In this document: one piece after another, positions 24,978-35,200 of the stretch
How positions within the stretch are numbered: the stretch's first letter is position 1
Layout: every line of letters begins with the position of its first letter
NCBI RefSeq assembly: GCF_021462825.1
Contig: NZ_JAKEEB010000021.1
Location: 1 to 64,000, forward strand
Length of the DNA stretch: 64,000 bases
DNA from: Streptomyces glomeratus
GTDB lineage: Bacteria; Actinomycetota; Actinomycetes; Streptomycetales; Streptomycetaceae
Direction of reading: 5' to 3'
Translations under genes and position numbers: made by a program
The notes under the pieces: generated by a model
What the model was told of the DNA's origin: nothing
What the model saw: only the letters and a program-made list of their open reading frames with translations
The model's database searches: none

Positions 24978-25250
24978 ATGGCGTACGCCACTGACAACGA
25001 CCGCCGCGCTGGCTCCCGTACACGATCACTGTCTACGGGGTCACCAACCTTGCGCCGGAGAGGGCCCTCTGTTGCGAAACGATCACTGCCATCCGGCAAG
25101 AGCGGAGCAGAGCTCGTCACCGAGCAGGCACAACGACTCGCACGGCTGTGCGCCGGGCACCGCAGACCTGTCCGCATCGTCAGCGGCTGGCATCGGCAGG
25201 ACATCAGTGCAGCCATCGCGAAGTGGATCCTGCGCAACACCGGACTTTAG
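24978..25250 (+). CDS. Hypothetical protein (90 aa), divergent
   Basis: ATG at 24978 follows GAGGAAGGC. The first 45 residues are Arg/Ser-rich and low in structure; the rest is helical (GAELVTEQAQRLARLCAGHRR, then IAKWILRNTGL). No family is recognised. It runs divergently from the zinc-finger gene with only 35 bases between the starts, so the two would share a regulatory region. Support is modest. Confidence 0.45.
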   Translation: MAYATDNDRRAGSRTRSLSTGSPTLRRRGPSVAKRSLPSGKSGAELVTEQAQRLARLCAGHRRPVRIVSGWHRQDISAAIAKWILRNTGL

Positions 25251-25340
25251 AAAGAGCTGCGTTGCGATGCGGCCCGGACCTCCGTCATGGCAGAGGCAAT
25301 CCCGAGGCGATTCACAGCCAGGCGCCCGAAGGCCAGGGGG

Positions 25341-25937
25341 TCACACCCATGCCTGACCGGCGAGGACCTGGCTGAGTAGGGGCCTGTCTATTTCCAGTGC
25401 CTCAGCGACCTGGTGCTGCCCGACAGCCGTGGCGGTGCTCGAGGCGGCGATAAGCCCCTCGGTCAACAACTGCCGTAGGGCCACGCCGATGTGTTGCTGA
25501 GCGTCTTGGAGGGGGACTGCGTCGTCCGGCCAATCTTCTCGTAGCTTACTGAGATTGTGGCTGGCGGCCTGGACTACCGCGGATGGGTAGTTGTCGACTT
25601 GCTCGAGGACGTAGTTGCACTCGTCCCGTTCGATCAGGACGTAGAAGGCGCCGGTGTAGGCACTCACGCGGACATGGGCGACGCCGAATGTCCAGGCCCG
25701 TTCGCCCGGTTCGCTGAGCATGTCGTCGGCGAGCCAGAGGTTGAAGCAGTCGGTGGCCCACCACTCGTTGGGCGCGATCATGACCCGGTCTTCTCCCGGG
25801 TACCGCACGACGACGGCGAGAGCGCCGTCTTCTTTGGTCGTACCGCGGCCGTAGACGGTGTCACCCCACTTCTCCACCGGCTCCCAGATGACGTCCTCTA
25901 CGGAAAGGTCCGCGACATACCAGTCGGGATCGTCCAC
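25341..25937 (-). CDS. Hypothetical protein (198 aa)
   Basis: The family is not recognised. The N-terminal two-thirds look like a beta-rich fold with many aromatic and acidic residues (DWYVADLSVEDVIWEPVEKWG; APNEWWATDCFNLWLADDM; GAFYVLIERDECNYVLEQV). The C-terminal third is helical (QHIGVALRQLLTEGLIAA, HQVAEALEIDRPLLSQVL) and could be a small helix-turn-helix. GTG at 25937 is preceded by GGGGG. It is separated from the defense operon by about 630 bases of debris. Confidence 0.7.
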   Translation of the reverse strand: MDDPDWYVADLSVEDVIWEPVEKWGDTVYGRGTTKEDGALAVVVRYPGEDRVMIAPNEWWATDCFNLWLADDMLSEPGERAWTFGVAHVRVSAYTGAFYVLIERDECNYVLEQVDNYPSAVVQAASHNLSKLREDWPDDAVPLQDAQQHIGVALRQLLTEGLIAASSTATAVGQHQVAEALEIDRPLLSQVLAGQAWV

Positions 25938-26572
25938 CGGTGGCCCCCTGCCCCCTTGCCGTTGGGAAGTGGTGTGCCGTAACCCTGTCCGGCCTCAGGC
26001 GGAGGATACACCCGGTCCACCGTGGCCGGTCCGGGACGCAAGGCGGTGCAGGCATGGGCTCGGGGCGCATGCCAAAAGTTGGTGGAGGCCTCGCGGCGCG
26101 GGTGGCGGCGACGAATGGGACGACTTTCCCGTGGCACACCGTTCTTGCCCTGGCCAGCCTCGTACCCCTTTTCTATGTCCGGTCATAGGTCGAAGAGGCT
26201 GTCTGGGCTCGTCCTCCGAGAACGCCACCCAGACCAACCACGTCGCCAACGAGGCCGTCGACAAGGCGCGCGACGGCATCCCAGGTCTCGTCGTCGCGAC
26301 CCAGCTCGTCCAGTCCATAGTCATGGCATTGCTGCCGGGCTCCTGACAGGCGCATCTCCGGCCGCCGCAAGCTGGCCTGGGCCCTCGACCCCCGCGCCAG
26401 CTCACCGACTCCCCCAGCGACAGCGAGTACACCCTCGGCTGGGACCCCCACTGGTGGAACCGCTACCCCGGGTCCCCGGCCAAAGTCCGCGGAGTCGACG
26501 AGACCGGACAGCGACCTTCCAGTGCCAGCGGGGGCCGTCATAACGACGGCCGTGATCCGCCCTCGCCCGGCC
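25938..26572 (+). pseudogene. Debris of unidentified + strand gene(s)
   Basis: No intact gene is present in this 630-base gap, but parts of it show strong Streptomyces codon bias in shifting + strand frames: about 26225-26345 (ENATQTNHVANEAVDKARDG), 26351-26400 (RISGRRKLAWALDPRAS) and then, in another frame, 26401-26508 (LTDSPSDSEYTLGWDPHWWN). At least one frameshift is needed to join them. I do not recognise the parent protein; a transposase or plasmid gene is possible. The fragment lies at the left border of the defense island. Confidence 0.45.
26533..26551 (-). terminator. Hairpin at end of defense operon
   Basis: GGCCGTC (26533-26539), loop ATAAC and GACGGCC (26545-26551) form a perfect 7-base stem 21 bases beyond the stop of the last minus-strand gene of the island. 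Confidence 0.6.
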
Positions 26573-27763
26573 TCAGTCGCGAACCGCGGTGTCGATCAGG
26601 CCGCTGAGCTCCCTCCATGATGCGAGCAACTGATCGAGGACGCCTTCGGTGAGGCGTTCGACGAGATTCCCGCCGCCGGGTGGCGGAGCGAGTTCGGCGT
26701 ACTGCAGGTAGAGCCATTTGTTCGCCCAGGCCTTGCCCGAGAGCGGGCTGAGAGTGGCGTACACGGCTTGATCGGGAACGAATACGCCGACAAAGGGCCG
26801 AAGTTCGGTCTTGAAGACGTCGATGGCCGGCTGGGGCTCACCCGCCTTGCGTAGACGATAGCCAAACCCGACACCAGCCCTTAGCCTGCCGTCCGCACTG
26901 AGCCAGTCCCGCCGTGCCAGGACCGCTGCCTGCTCCGGGTAAGGCGGCCTGCCCGGATACCTTTCCGATTGATACGCGTACGTCTCCTGCCGAACCACCA
27001 CCTCGGCGCCCAACTGCGCCGCGACCTGCTCCAGGCGGCCTGGCAGAGCCTTCGTCAGGCTTTCCAGGACCCGTGCAGAGGCTGCTTCGGCTTCCTTCAT
27101 GGCCATTCCGTGCGTCAGCCACAGACGTGCCGCATCATCGTCCAGCGCACTCATCCGATTCATCCTTTGCAGCGTCGCTAGGTAGTCACGGGCTGCAGTC
27201 CGCGCTGTGTGACCGTGGGCGCTGCCAAGGTGCGGCGCGCCGTGCAGGGATGCTCCCAGGTCGTCGGCGAACTGGCTCAAGGTCATCGGATGGAATCGCT
27301 TCGAGAGAGGACGACTGCCGTGCAGCGTGAGGAACACGAACACCGGTGTCACCTCGTGGGCGTAGCCGTCGGCCAGCCGCTCTGTTTGGTGGACTCCTTC
27401 CATCGCGTGCACTTTAAGTTCGATGACCAGGGTGCACGCCTCGGTTCTGATCACAATGTCTGCCCGGGTGCCGGTCGGCTGCTCCACTTCCTGTAGAACC
27501 TCCGCCTCGGCCAGTGCCTGCGCCGGCAGATCCCCGTGCCCGGCCCGCTTCAGCATGGAGGTGAGCAGCCGTTCTCCGAGCTGGTGGGGCTGCGAAGGGT
27601 CGAGGAGCCAAGCGATCATTTTCTGATGGTGTCGCTCGAGATCCGCAAGCCCGAGGACCTCCAACACGGTTGCCCTCCCCGGCCCGCCCAGCCCCGCATT
27701 CTCGAGCCTGCGTAGTTCCCTCGTAAGCCAATCCCGATTGGAATCGCTTCCCATAGCCCCCAT
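26573..27763 (-). CDS. PD-(D/E)XK nuclease-family protein
   Basis: The core RADIVIRTEACTLVIELKVHAME (about residue 115) has the D...ExK spacing of PD-(D/E)XK nucleases, and the preceding helix and LLDPSQPHQLGERLLTSML region match the PDDEXK_4-type family that often accompanies restriction genes. Residues 290-370 form a second, beta-rich domain (VVVRQETYAYQSERYPGRPP; ELRPFVGVFVPDQAVYATLSP). ATG at 27763 with AGAGGGG upstream is preferred; ATG at 27754 is nearly as good. It is the last gene of the minus-strand island, 189 bases after the GmrSD-like gene, and likely provides DNA cleavage. Confidence 0.8.
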   Translation of the reverse strand: MGAMGSDSNRDWLTRELRRLENAGLGGPGRATVLEVLGLADLERHHQKMIAWLLDPSQPHQLGERLLTSMLKRAGHGDLPAQALAEAEVLQEVEQPTGTRADIVIRTEACTLVIELKVHAMEGVHQTERLADGYAHEVTPVFVFLTLHGSRPLSKRFHPMTLSQFADDLGASLHGAPHLGSAHGHTARTAARDYLATLQRMNRMSALDDDAARLWLTHGMAMKEAEAASARVLESLTKALPGRLEQVAAQLGAEVVVRQETYAYQSERYPGRPPYPEQAAVLARRDWLSADGRLRAGVGFGYRLRKAGEPQPAIDVFKTELRPFVGVFVPDQAVYATLSPLSGKAWANKWLYLQYAELAPPPGGGNLVERLTEGVLDQLLASWRELSGLIDTAVRD

Positions 27764-27952
27764 GTCCCCTCTTGACGTCTGAACAAGGTTCTCGGCTATA
27801 CAGGTCACGCCGCAGCGAGACGGGCTTTCGGCCAAGCTCTCGCTGATGCTCACATCAGGTAGGTGCATCCGGTGGTCGGTTCGTGGTCGCCGGCCAGGCC
27901 AGCGCTGGCATGGTTCTCCTGGCAAGCCCCGCCAGGCCTGAGCCGGCTTCCT

Positions 27953-30052
27953 TCAGCTCTCTTCGGAGAGCGAAGCGCGCAGGGCGTCCAGGGGGACTTG
28001 GCCCTCTGGTGTATCCGCCAGCCAAAACGTCCAGCCATTGGCTCCAGCACCGACTGCGTTGGCGGCTCCGGAGGGCGTGTCGTGGGCTTGGCCGTCGATG
28101 ATGATGCGTCCCTGGTCGTCGACAACAGCGGTCTGGTCGTAGTCCTCCCAGGCGGGAGTGAGGACGGTGCCTTCGTTGATCAAGCCGGCGTCCAACAGCT
28201 CCGACAGCTTGACTCTGCGGGAGGGGACTGCGCTTGTAGAGCGTTGCGTGGGCACGGTTGCCGTCACCTGGTACACGGGGCGGTAGGCGGCGTTTTCCAG
28301 CTGCAAGAAGGCGTCCCGAATGACCTGCGCCATGAGGGTGCGGCGGGCGGAGAGGAAGGATTCGAACCCCATCGATGACCAGTCCTCCGGCAAGGCGTGC
28401 AGGTAGAGCTGGCGAGCCAGGGCCTCGGGGGGAATCCTTTTAGCGGCCAACTGCTGAGGCCAGTAGTCCGTTGGCGCCTGGTCGGAGATGGCGATGTTGT
28501 CGGTCCATTCCAGCAGTGCCATGTTGGCGATCTGGTTGATGCGCGCGGTGTGGGTGATGCCGAGGGCCTTTTGCAGGTACTTGCGGGGGAAGAGGTGGTG
28601 GCGTTCGACGCCCTTGCGGGCGAGGATGGCCGGGTCGAGTCGGGTGCGCACCTTGGTGGTGGACAGCAGGACGTCTGCGTCCAGGATGTTCAAAGCCGCG
28701 ATGTAGGCGAGCAGGGCAGGGGACTTCGCGGCGGAGCTGTTGAGCGCGTTGGGCAGCGTGATGCTCCAGAAGTCGGAGGTGAGGGTCTCCCGGACCACCC
28801 GGTCCAGGGCCGTGGTGAAACCGCGCGTGTCGCCGGGCTTCAAGTCCCGCAGCAGGGCCAGATCCTGCTCCATCTGGGTTTCCACGGAACCGGAGTAGCG
28901 GCCCGTGAGCTGTGCCATGAAGAACCAGCGCGCGATGGTCGACCGCAGCTGGTCGATGGGGACGGCGTAGTGGACGCGGCCGATGAGCCAGAGCGCGTAG
29001 CTGTAGAGGAGCGTGTTCTGACTGGAGATCATCTTCTCGCCGCGGAAGCCGGCGTGCTCCAGGCAGAGGAAGAACTCGTGCCAGTGTTTGAGGTCGAGGA
29101 CGTGTTCTTGTGCTTGCTGCAACCGTGCGAAGCGTTCTTCGCGCCGTGCCGGGGACAGTTTGCCGGTGGTGTCGCGGCCTCGTAGGGCGGCATACACCTG
29201 CTTGAGTACCGCGGAGTCTAGGCCGACGGCGGCGACCACGCGCAGCAGTTGGGGTGGCTTGGGCTTGATGTACCAGTTGAAGGGTGACGCGGCGTGGAGG
29301 GAGGGGAGCCGTGACGCGCGGCAGAAGTCCTCCAGCGCGCGGCGGCCCTCGTCCCAGAACACGGAGGTGAGCGTGAGGATGAAGTCTGCCTGGTCGAGCT
29401 TGACGCCCTCGCTGTTGATCCGGACGAAGATCTCGGCGACTTGTTCTTCGTCGATGTCGGACGAGAGCACGACTCCTTTGAAGGGGTAGCTCTCAAGGTC
29501 GTGAAGGTGGTCGAGGGCGTCCTGGATCTGGTCTTCTTCCGCCTCGAGAAGGGGGCGCTTGCTGTTCAGGCGGGCGAGGAAGTCACGGATGACCTTGCGG
29601 CGGCCCGTGGCGCTGTCCCACAGGACGCTGATGTCGGGGAGGTATTCGGGGTCCTTCTCGATCGCCGCATCGGTGACGGCGAAGGTGGCGTCGGCGGGGC
29701 GGAAGGCGAGGCGGATACGGGTGGAGCGGTAGTCCTCCCTCAGGACCGGGGTTCCGGTCATGACTGCGAAGAGTGAGGTGAGGCGCTGCTGGCCGTCGAC
29801 GATGAGCCGGCGAGCGGCCTCGGGTTTGTTTCCTTCGCCGATCTGCCGGGCGCCGGCTTCGACTCCGGTCTCCCAGAAGAGCAGGTAGCCGACCGGGAAT
29901 CCCTTGTACATGGAGTCGAACAGTTCCCGCGCCTTGGCCGGCTCCCATACGTAGGGTCGTTGCAGGTCGGGTAGAGCGATTTCGCCGCGTCGGATGTCGG
30001 TGATCAGGTCGGCCACCTGGTGGGTGGTGTCTTTGAACAGCACGGTGGCCAT
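27953..30052 (-). CDS. GmrSD-like nuclease (DUF262 + DUF1524) with RAMA domain
   Basis: Residues 1-330 are a DUF262 ParB/Srx-like nucleotide-hydrolysing domain: LPDLQRPYVWEPAKARELFDS and the signature IVDGQQRLTSLF (86-97). Residues 400-590 are DUF1524 with the HNH nuclease motif VERHHLFPRKY near 487 and NQIANMALLEWTDNIAISD. Residues 615-690 (KLSELLDAGLINEGTVLTPA; TPSGAANAVGAGANGWTFW) are a RAMA-type modification-reading domain. GmrSD enzymes are type IV restriction systems that cut modified phage DNA using NTP. The RAMA tail suggests targeting of modified bases. ATG start 71 bases after the UvrD gene. Confidence 0.9.
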   Translation of the reverse strand: MATVLFKDTTHQVADLITDIRRGEIALPDLQRPYVWEPAKARELFDSMYKGFPVGYLLFWETGVEAGARQIGEGNKPEAARRLIVDGQQRLTSLFAVMTGTPVLREDYRSTRIRLAFRPADATFAVTDAAIEKDPEYLPDISVLWDSATGRRKVIRDFLARLNSKRPLLEAEEDQIQDALDHLHDLESYPFKGVVLSSDIDEEQVAEIFVRINSEGVKLDQADFILTLTSVFWDEGRRALEDFCRASRLPSLHAASPFNWYIKPKPPQLLRVVAAVGLDSAVLKQVYAALRGRDTTGKLSPARREERFARLQQAQEHVLDLKHWHEFFLCLEHAGFRGEKMISSQNTLLYSYALWLIGRVHYAVPIDQLRSTIARWFFMAQLTGRYSGSVETQMEQDLALLRDLKPGDTRGFTTALDRVVRETLTSDFWSITLPNALNSSAAKSPALLAYIAALNILDADVLLSTTKVRTRLDPAILARKGVERHHLFPRKYLQKALGITHTARINQIANMALLEWTDNIAISDQAPTDYWPQQLAAKRIPPEALARQLYLHALPEDWSSMGFESFLSARRTLMAQVIRDAFLQLENAAYRPVYQVTATVPTQRSTSAVPSRRVKLSELLDAGLINEGTVLTPAWEDYDQTAVVDDQGRIIIDGQAHDTPSGAANAVGAGANGWTFWLADTPEGQVPLDALRASLSEES

Positions 30053-30123
30053 CGGCAGGGCCTCCTTTGGCGCGGCAAGGACGGGGGCTGCGGAGCGGGT
30101 TGTTTTGCGGTTTGCCGTGGGGT

Positions 30124-32262
30124 TCAGTCGGCCACGGCGAGGAACGGGCTGGGCTGGCCGGTCCAGGTGATGGCGAGTTGTTCGCGGGCGCGGGTGGCGG
30201 AGACGAACAGCAGGGAGCGCTCACGCTGGAGGTCACGGGCGTACTGCAGGCGGTCCTCGTCCTTGTCGATGACGGCGTTGGGTTGGGGGACGTGATCGGT
30301 GCTGACACCGACGATGGCCACGGCCCGGTACTCCAGGCCCTTGATGCGGTGCATGGTCAGGACGTGGACGCCTGCGTCGGCCGCGGGGGCCTGCCGGGAC
30401 TGGACGCGTACCGCGCGGATGCCTGCGTGGGCCAAGGCCTGGGCGGCGGCCTCGGCAAGGGCGTTGGTGCGGGCCACCACGGCGATTTCGTGGTCCTGGA
30501 TGTCCTCCTGCTTCCAGCCCTCGATGCGCGCGGCGAGGGCCTGGAGTTCGGCGGTCTGCGTCGGGTGACCGGCGAGCTCGGGGGTGGCTCCCTGCAGGAC
30601 GGAGCGGTAGCCGCCGAGGTCCTCGGTACCGTCGTCGAGGTTGTCGAAGTCCTCACCGCCGAGAAGCCGCAGCGAGGCGGCGAGGATCTGGCGGGTGGTG
30701 CGGTAGTTGAGGGTGAGACGCTTGGAGCGGCCGACGACGTCGATGCCGTGGCTGCGCAGCGAGGTCTTGTTGTCGTAGATGCGCTGGTGCGCGTCTCCGA
30801 CGATGAACAGGTCGTCTTCGCTGGCCGGGACGAGGGCGCGCAGCAGTTTCCAGTGTGCCGGGTGGAGGTCTTGGGCTTCGTCGACGACGATGTGCCGGTA
30901 GGGGCGGGCGTCGTCGTTCCAGCCGGAGGCTATCCGGGCGGCCTGGGCGGCGAGTTGGGTGATGCCGACGGCCTTGTCGCGGTCCAGGCGGCGCTCGAAC
31001 TCCTCGATGAGGCTCCACACCTGGGCGCGTTGGATCCGGTTGAGGCGTCGGCCGCGTCCGGCCCTGCTGGCGGTGAAGTACTGGTCGCGGCTGCGGACGT
31101 CCTGGGCCAAGACCACCTGCTTCCACTCGGCGTCCAGGAACCGGCCGTCCCAGCCGAGCTCGTCGTGTTCGTCTGCGAGTTCCTCCCAGCGTTTGCGGAT
31201 GTCGGCGTCGTTGAGGGTGTGGAAGCTCTTGGCGCCAAAGGCGTCCTTGACCGTGCCGTAGGCGACCTTGTCGATGTTGCGGACGTCGACCCGGGCGGTG
31301 AGCTGGGTGCCGCCGAGGTCCTCCAGGAGGGAGCGCAGGAGGTCGGCGAGGGTGGTGGTGTAGGTGGTGAGCAGGATGGCCTGGCCGGGGGGCAGTCGGT
31401 CGGCGAGGGCCTTCACGCGGTGGAGGGCGACGACGGTCTTGCCGGTTCCGGGGCCTCCGGTGACGCGTACGGGGCCCTTGTAGGGGGCCTTGCGTTCGGC
31501 GAGGGCGCGCTGTGCGGGGTGCAGGAAGACGCGCCAGGCGGACAGCGGTTCGGTCATGATGCGGCTGAGGGCGGCGACGTCGCCGGTAACGACGAAGGCC
31601 TCCTTGGTGGCGGGGCGTTCGTTGGCGGCCTCGTAGTCCTGCGTGTCGACCTCGTCCGGGGTGGCGGCGGGGGCGCTGATCTGCTCCCAGACCTTCTGCA
31701 CGCTCCAGCCGTCGGCGAGGCACAGGATGACGTCGCGGGCGAGTTTGGGCAGGTGCTCGACGAAGCCGAGGATTGCCTCTTCGCTGTGGATCTCGCGCAG
31801 GGCCGGGATGATGGCCGGGTTGACGCCGAGTTTGTCGAAGTCGGCGTCGGAGACGTCGGCGAAGACGGAGGGCGTCTGTTCCGCTGCCGTGGGGGCGGGT
31901 TGGCCGCTGAGGGTGCCAGTGAGGCTGCCGAGGTTGATCACCTCGATGCCGCCGGTGACCTTGTTGATGTCGAAGATGATATTGGAGGCGAGGTCGTAGG
32001 CCTCGTCGTGGGGCTTGACCGCCACGAGGTAGTAGATCTTCTGCGAGTGGTGCATCAGCACGGCTCGGTAGTTGTCGTTGACCCGTGCGGTGCGCACCCG
32101 CGCGTCCTTGGCGCCCTTCGGGGGCTTGAGGTTGAGCCCCTTGGTGTCCTTGTTCTGCTGCATCTTCATGATGAACTGCAGCACCAGAGGCTGGACCGAT
32201 CCGTCGAGCGCGTCGTAGGACTTGCCGAAGGTGTCCGCCATGATCACTGTTGCCCCGGACAT
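30124..32262 (-). CDS. RelE-like domain fused to UvrD/SF1 helicase
   Basis: Residues 1-110 resemble a RelE/ParE-type fold: LKPPKGAKDARVRTARVNDN, YRAVLMHHSQKIYYLVAVKP, HDEAYDLA. The rest is an SF1A helicase: GGPGTGKT (about 269-276), VVDEAQDLHPAHW, IVGDAHQRIYDNK, LTLNYRTT, VLTMHRIKGLEY and LLFVSATRAREQL. Such RelE-UvrD fusions are known in actinobacteria but their role is not established. The ATG at 32262 overlaps the stop of the giant helicase as TGATG and has GGAG eight bases upstream, so translation is coupled; ATG 32268 and 32241 are alternatives. It probably unwinds or loads on DNA for the neighbouring nucleases. Confidence 0.88.
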   Translation of the reverse strand: MSGATVIMADTFGKSYDALDGSVQPLVLQFIMKMQQNKDTKGLNLKPPKGAKDARVRTARVNDNYRAVLMHHSQKIYYLVAVKPHDEAYDLASNIIFDINKVTGGIEVINLGSLTGTLSGQPAPTAAEQTPSVFADVSDADFDKLGVNPAIIPALREIHSEEAILGFVEHLPKLARDVILCLADGWSVQKVWEQISAPAATPDEVDTQDYEAANERPATKEAFVVTGDVAALSRIMTEPLSAWRVFLHPAQRALAERKAPYKGPVRVTGGPGTGKTVVALHRVKALADRLPPGQAILLTTYTTTLADLLRSLLEDLGGTQLTARVDVRNIDKVAYGTVKDAFGAKSFHTLNDADIRKRWEELADEHDELGWDGRFLDAEWKQVVLAQDVRSRDQYFTASRAGRGRRLNRIQRAQVWSLIEEFERRLDRDKAVGITQLAAQAARIASGWNDDARPYRHIVVDEAQDLHPAHWKLLRALVPASEDDLFIVGDAHQRIYDNKTSLRSHGIDVVGRSKRLTLNYRTTRQILAASLRLLGGEDFDNLDDGTEDLGGYRSVLQGATPELAGHPTQTAELQALAARIEGWKQEDIQDHEIAVVARTNALAEAAAQALAHAGIRAVRVQSRQAPAADAGVHVLTMHRIKGLEYRAVAIVGVSTDHVPQPNAVIDKDEDRLQYARDLQRERSLLFVSATRAREQLAITWTGQPSPFLAVAD

Positions 32263-35200
32263 CAGCATCTCTCCAAACGCTCGCTCAACTCATCCGCTGT
32301 CACGCTCTGCGCGTGCGCCACGTGCCATCCTGCCGCCGTGAAGGCGGCGTCGCGGTGCGCATCTTCGTCGACGAAGACCGCCACCTTGCAGTCGGGCCAG
32401 GCCAGTTCGGCCTGGAAGGTTCCGTCGTCCCACTCGTAGCCGACTTCCGGTATGTCGATGCAGTGCCGGTGCGCCTTCTTGGCGAGGTCGGCCAGCAGTT
32501 CCTGCACATGGGGCGAGGCGTACTCCATGGCCTGGGCCCATGCTTCCGGCAGCTTCTCGGCAGCGCCTGCGGTGGTGGGCAGTGCCCCGGCGAAGAGGGC
32601 GACTGTGTGGGGGTCGACCTGGTCGGCGGTGGAGAGGGCGACCTGCTGGAAGAAGCGCGGCAATTCGTCGACGCCGCTGGGGGAGAGTAGTTGCAGCAGG
32701 TTGGACCAGCGCAGCCAGTCCGCCCACCGGGCGCGGTGGTCCGGATCGGTGAGGGCGTCGGCACGGTCGTCCAGCACGGTGAACGCTGACCAGGCATGCA
32801 TGCTGGGCCGCTTGATCGTTGGTTCGGGGCGGTAATCGAGGAAGCCGACGATGCGCAGTCCGCCGGTGGTGCGGACGTCGATCGCGCCGGCGTCTCCAGC
32901 CGTCTGGGTGGGCAGTGGGGTCGCGCCGGTCAGGATCCCGGGCAGCAGTTCGCCCAGCTGCGCCCGAGTGACCGGTTGTCGCGAGGCCGTCGCGTAACCG
33001 GCCAGCAGCGCTGCCGCGCGCCGTGACCACCGGGAGGGTGTGGGGTCGGCGAGGAAGGCCAGCAGAGTTTCTAGGGGATTGCGCAGTGCGGGCTCGAGTA
33101 TGTCGTCGGCGCCGGTCGCTCCGAGCACCTGCTGGTGCACCTTCTGGGCTGTGGTGAGCAGCGTGTTGCCGACCAGGGGCGTGGATGCGGCTTGGGCTTG
33201 GCGTCCGGGGGCGGCTTTGTCGACCGCTTCGGTCCATGCCTTGACGTCTTCCCAGGTGAACTGCCACACGTACGTGCCCTCGGCGCGCAGCGCGGTCCGC
33301 TTGGCCGCATCGTCTGCGATCCGGTTGATGTGCGTGCTGGCGTGGTAGGCATACCCGTCCAGGAAGACAGCGATGCGGGTGGCCGGCCCGTCGGTGCGGG
33401 TGAGTAGGTAGTCGGGTTCGCTGGGCTCGGTGGTGTGCTGCCGGACGTGGTCCTGCAGCAGCCAGCGGGTCGTGGCGCCCTCGGGCCCGGTGAAACGCAG
33501 CTCGTACTCCAGGCCCCGCTCCCCCGCCCGCGGTGTCACGGAGCCGCACTCCTCGGGCCGGCTGCCCCATTTGACGAGGGTGCGCACGAACTGTGCCTCC
33601 AGCTCGCTGTCGGCGAGCTGGTCGATACGCACACCGGACAGGGTGTCGACGCGGTCGGTGGCCCACTCCTGCAGCAGTTCCTCCAGCAGTTCCTTGGCAA
33701 CCCGCAGGGAGACGTGCGGGTGTTCGCTGCTGGAGGCGTGCGGCAGCAGGCAGCGGTGGCAGGGCGTGCGCTGCCCCTCCTTTTGGCAGGGACAGTCACG
33801 CAGCGCGGCGTAGGCGAGGGTAAGCACGCGGTGCAGCACGGCCGGGTCGGCGAGGTGCTCGAGATAGCCAGTGCCGCCGGGCATGGAGTCGTGCAGCACC
33901 AAAAACCGGCGGCGCAGGTCCTCGGTACCGGAGGGCATGGAGTCCTCGACGATCCGGATGTGGTCGGGTGCTCCGCCGAAGTGCTGGGTGATGCCCAGCA
34001 GCAGGGCGGCTTTGAAGGAGGCGAGCTTGGTGTCCAGGTCCATGGCGGAGAACGGCAGCAGGATGCGCAGTGCCTGGGTGGTCAGCTCATGGGCCAGCAC
34101 CAGGCGGACCACCGGTTCGGCCGTGATGCCGTCGTCCCGGTGACTGCACCAGCCGCTGTGGCGTGTACCGATCCGCTCGGCGACGGGGTCCCAGGCCTGG
34201 GGATGCGCGCCGCGTACGGCGCCGCACTCCGGGCAGGTCTCGAAGCCGGGGACCTGTTCTTCGTTGCCCGCGATGGTGTGCTCGGGTCCGGAGCTGGTGG
34301 CGGGGCCGAGGTTGAGCGTGCGGATGGTGGCGACGCGGGCGAACTCCACGCCGAAGGGCACGCTTCCCCTGCGTCGCCAGGCACGCAGGCCCTGCGGCTG
34401 GTCCGGGTCGATGTCCACCAGGGTGACCGTGGTGAAGCGGCGCTGCTCGCGCTCGTCGCGTTCGTCGGTGAGCCGGGCGTCCTCGCGCCGCTCACGGGCG
34501 GTGACACGCTCGGGGACGAGGACGTGGTGGACCGCGCCGGGGTCGGCGATCCGCGGGGTGCGGCATCGCGGGCAGGCGGTCACGGCCAGGCCGGTCTCCT
34601 CGGTGGCGACGAAGCCGCATTCCGGGCACAGCCGCCACTGAGCGTAAGCGGTCTGGCCCTCGCCGGCGGACGAGCCGAGGTCGAGGCCGTTGACGATGTA
34701 CTTGTAGCCGTCGGTGTGGAAGAAGTTGCCGGGAGCCAGCTCGGCGAGGGCCAGCCGGGCGCCACGCCCGTACTCGGTCAGCTGCTCCTTGAACTCGCCG
34801 TCGCTGTCCCTCCACCACAACGTGGCGTCCAACAACGTGGCGTCGTCGTGCAGGGTGTAGTTGGGCAGCAGACCAAGACGAACCATCGCGTTGATGGAGT
34901 TCTCGGCGATCAGCGCATCGCGGCGCCTGCGCACCGACGTCTGCTCGGCGTACAGCTGGCGGCGCTGCGCATCACGGTTGGCATCCCCCGTGGCGGTGGC
35001 GAGTTCGTCGAAGGCCCGGCCGATATGCCGCAGCCGGGCGGCCAGGGCGTCCACGCGCTTGCGCCAGGCGGTTGCGGCGGTGGCGACGGCCTGTTCCAGC
35101 CCGCTGGCGGCGAAGACCTCAACCCCCTGCTTCGCCACCGGCGTCATGGCGGGGAAGAGCGAGGTGAAGGCATCGGCGAGTTCAGCGTGCCGGGCCTGGG

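Noticed and set aside
28397..32439. Long + strand frames opposite the helicase and GmrSD-like genes
   Set aside because: They are Gly/Val/Asp-rich antisense frames produced by GC-rich codon bias; the minus-strand products have clear motifs.
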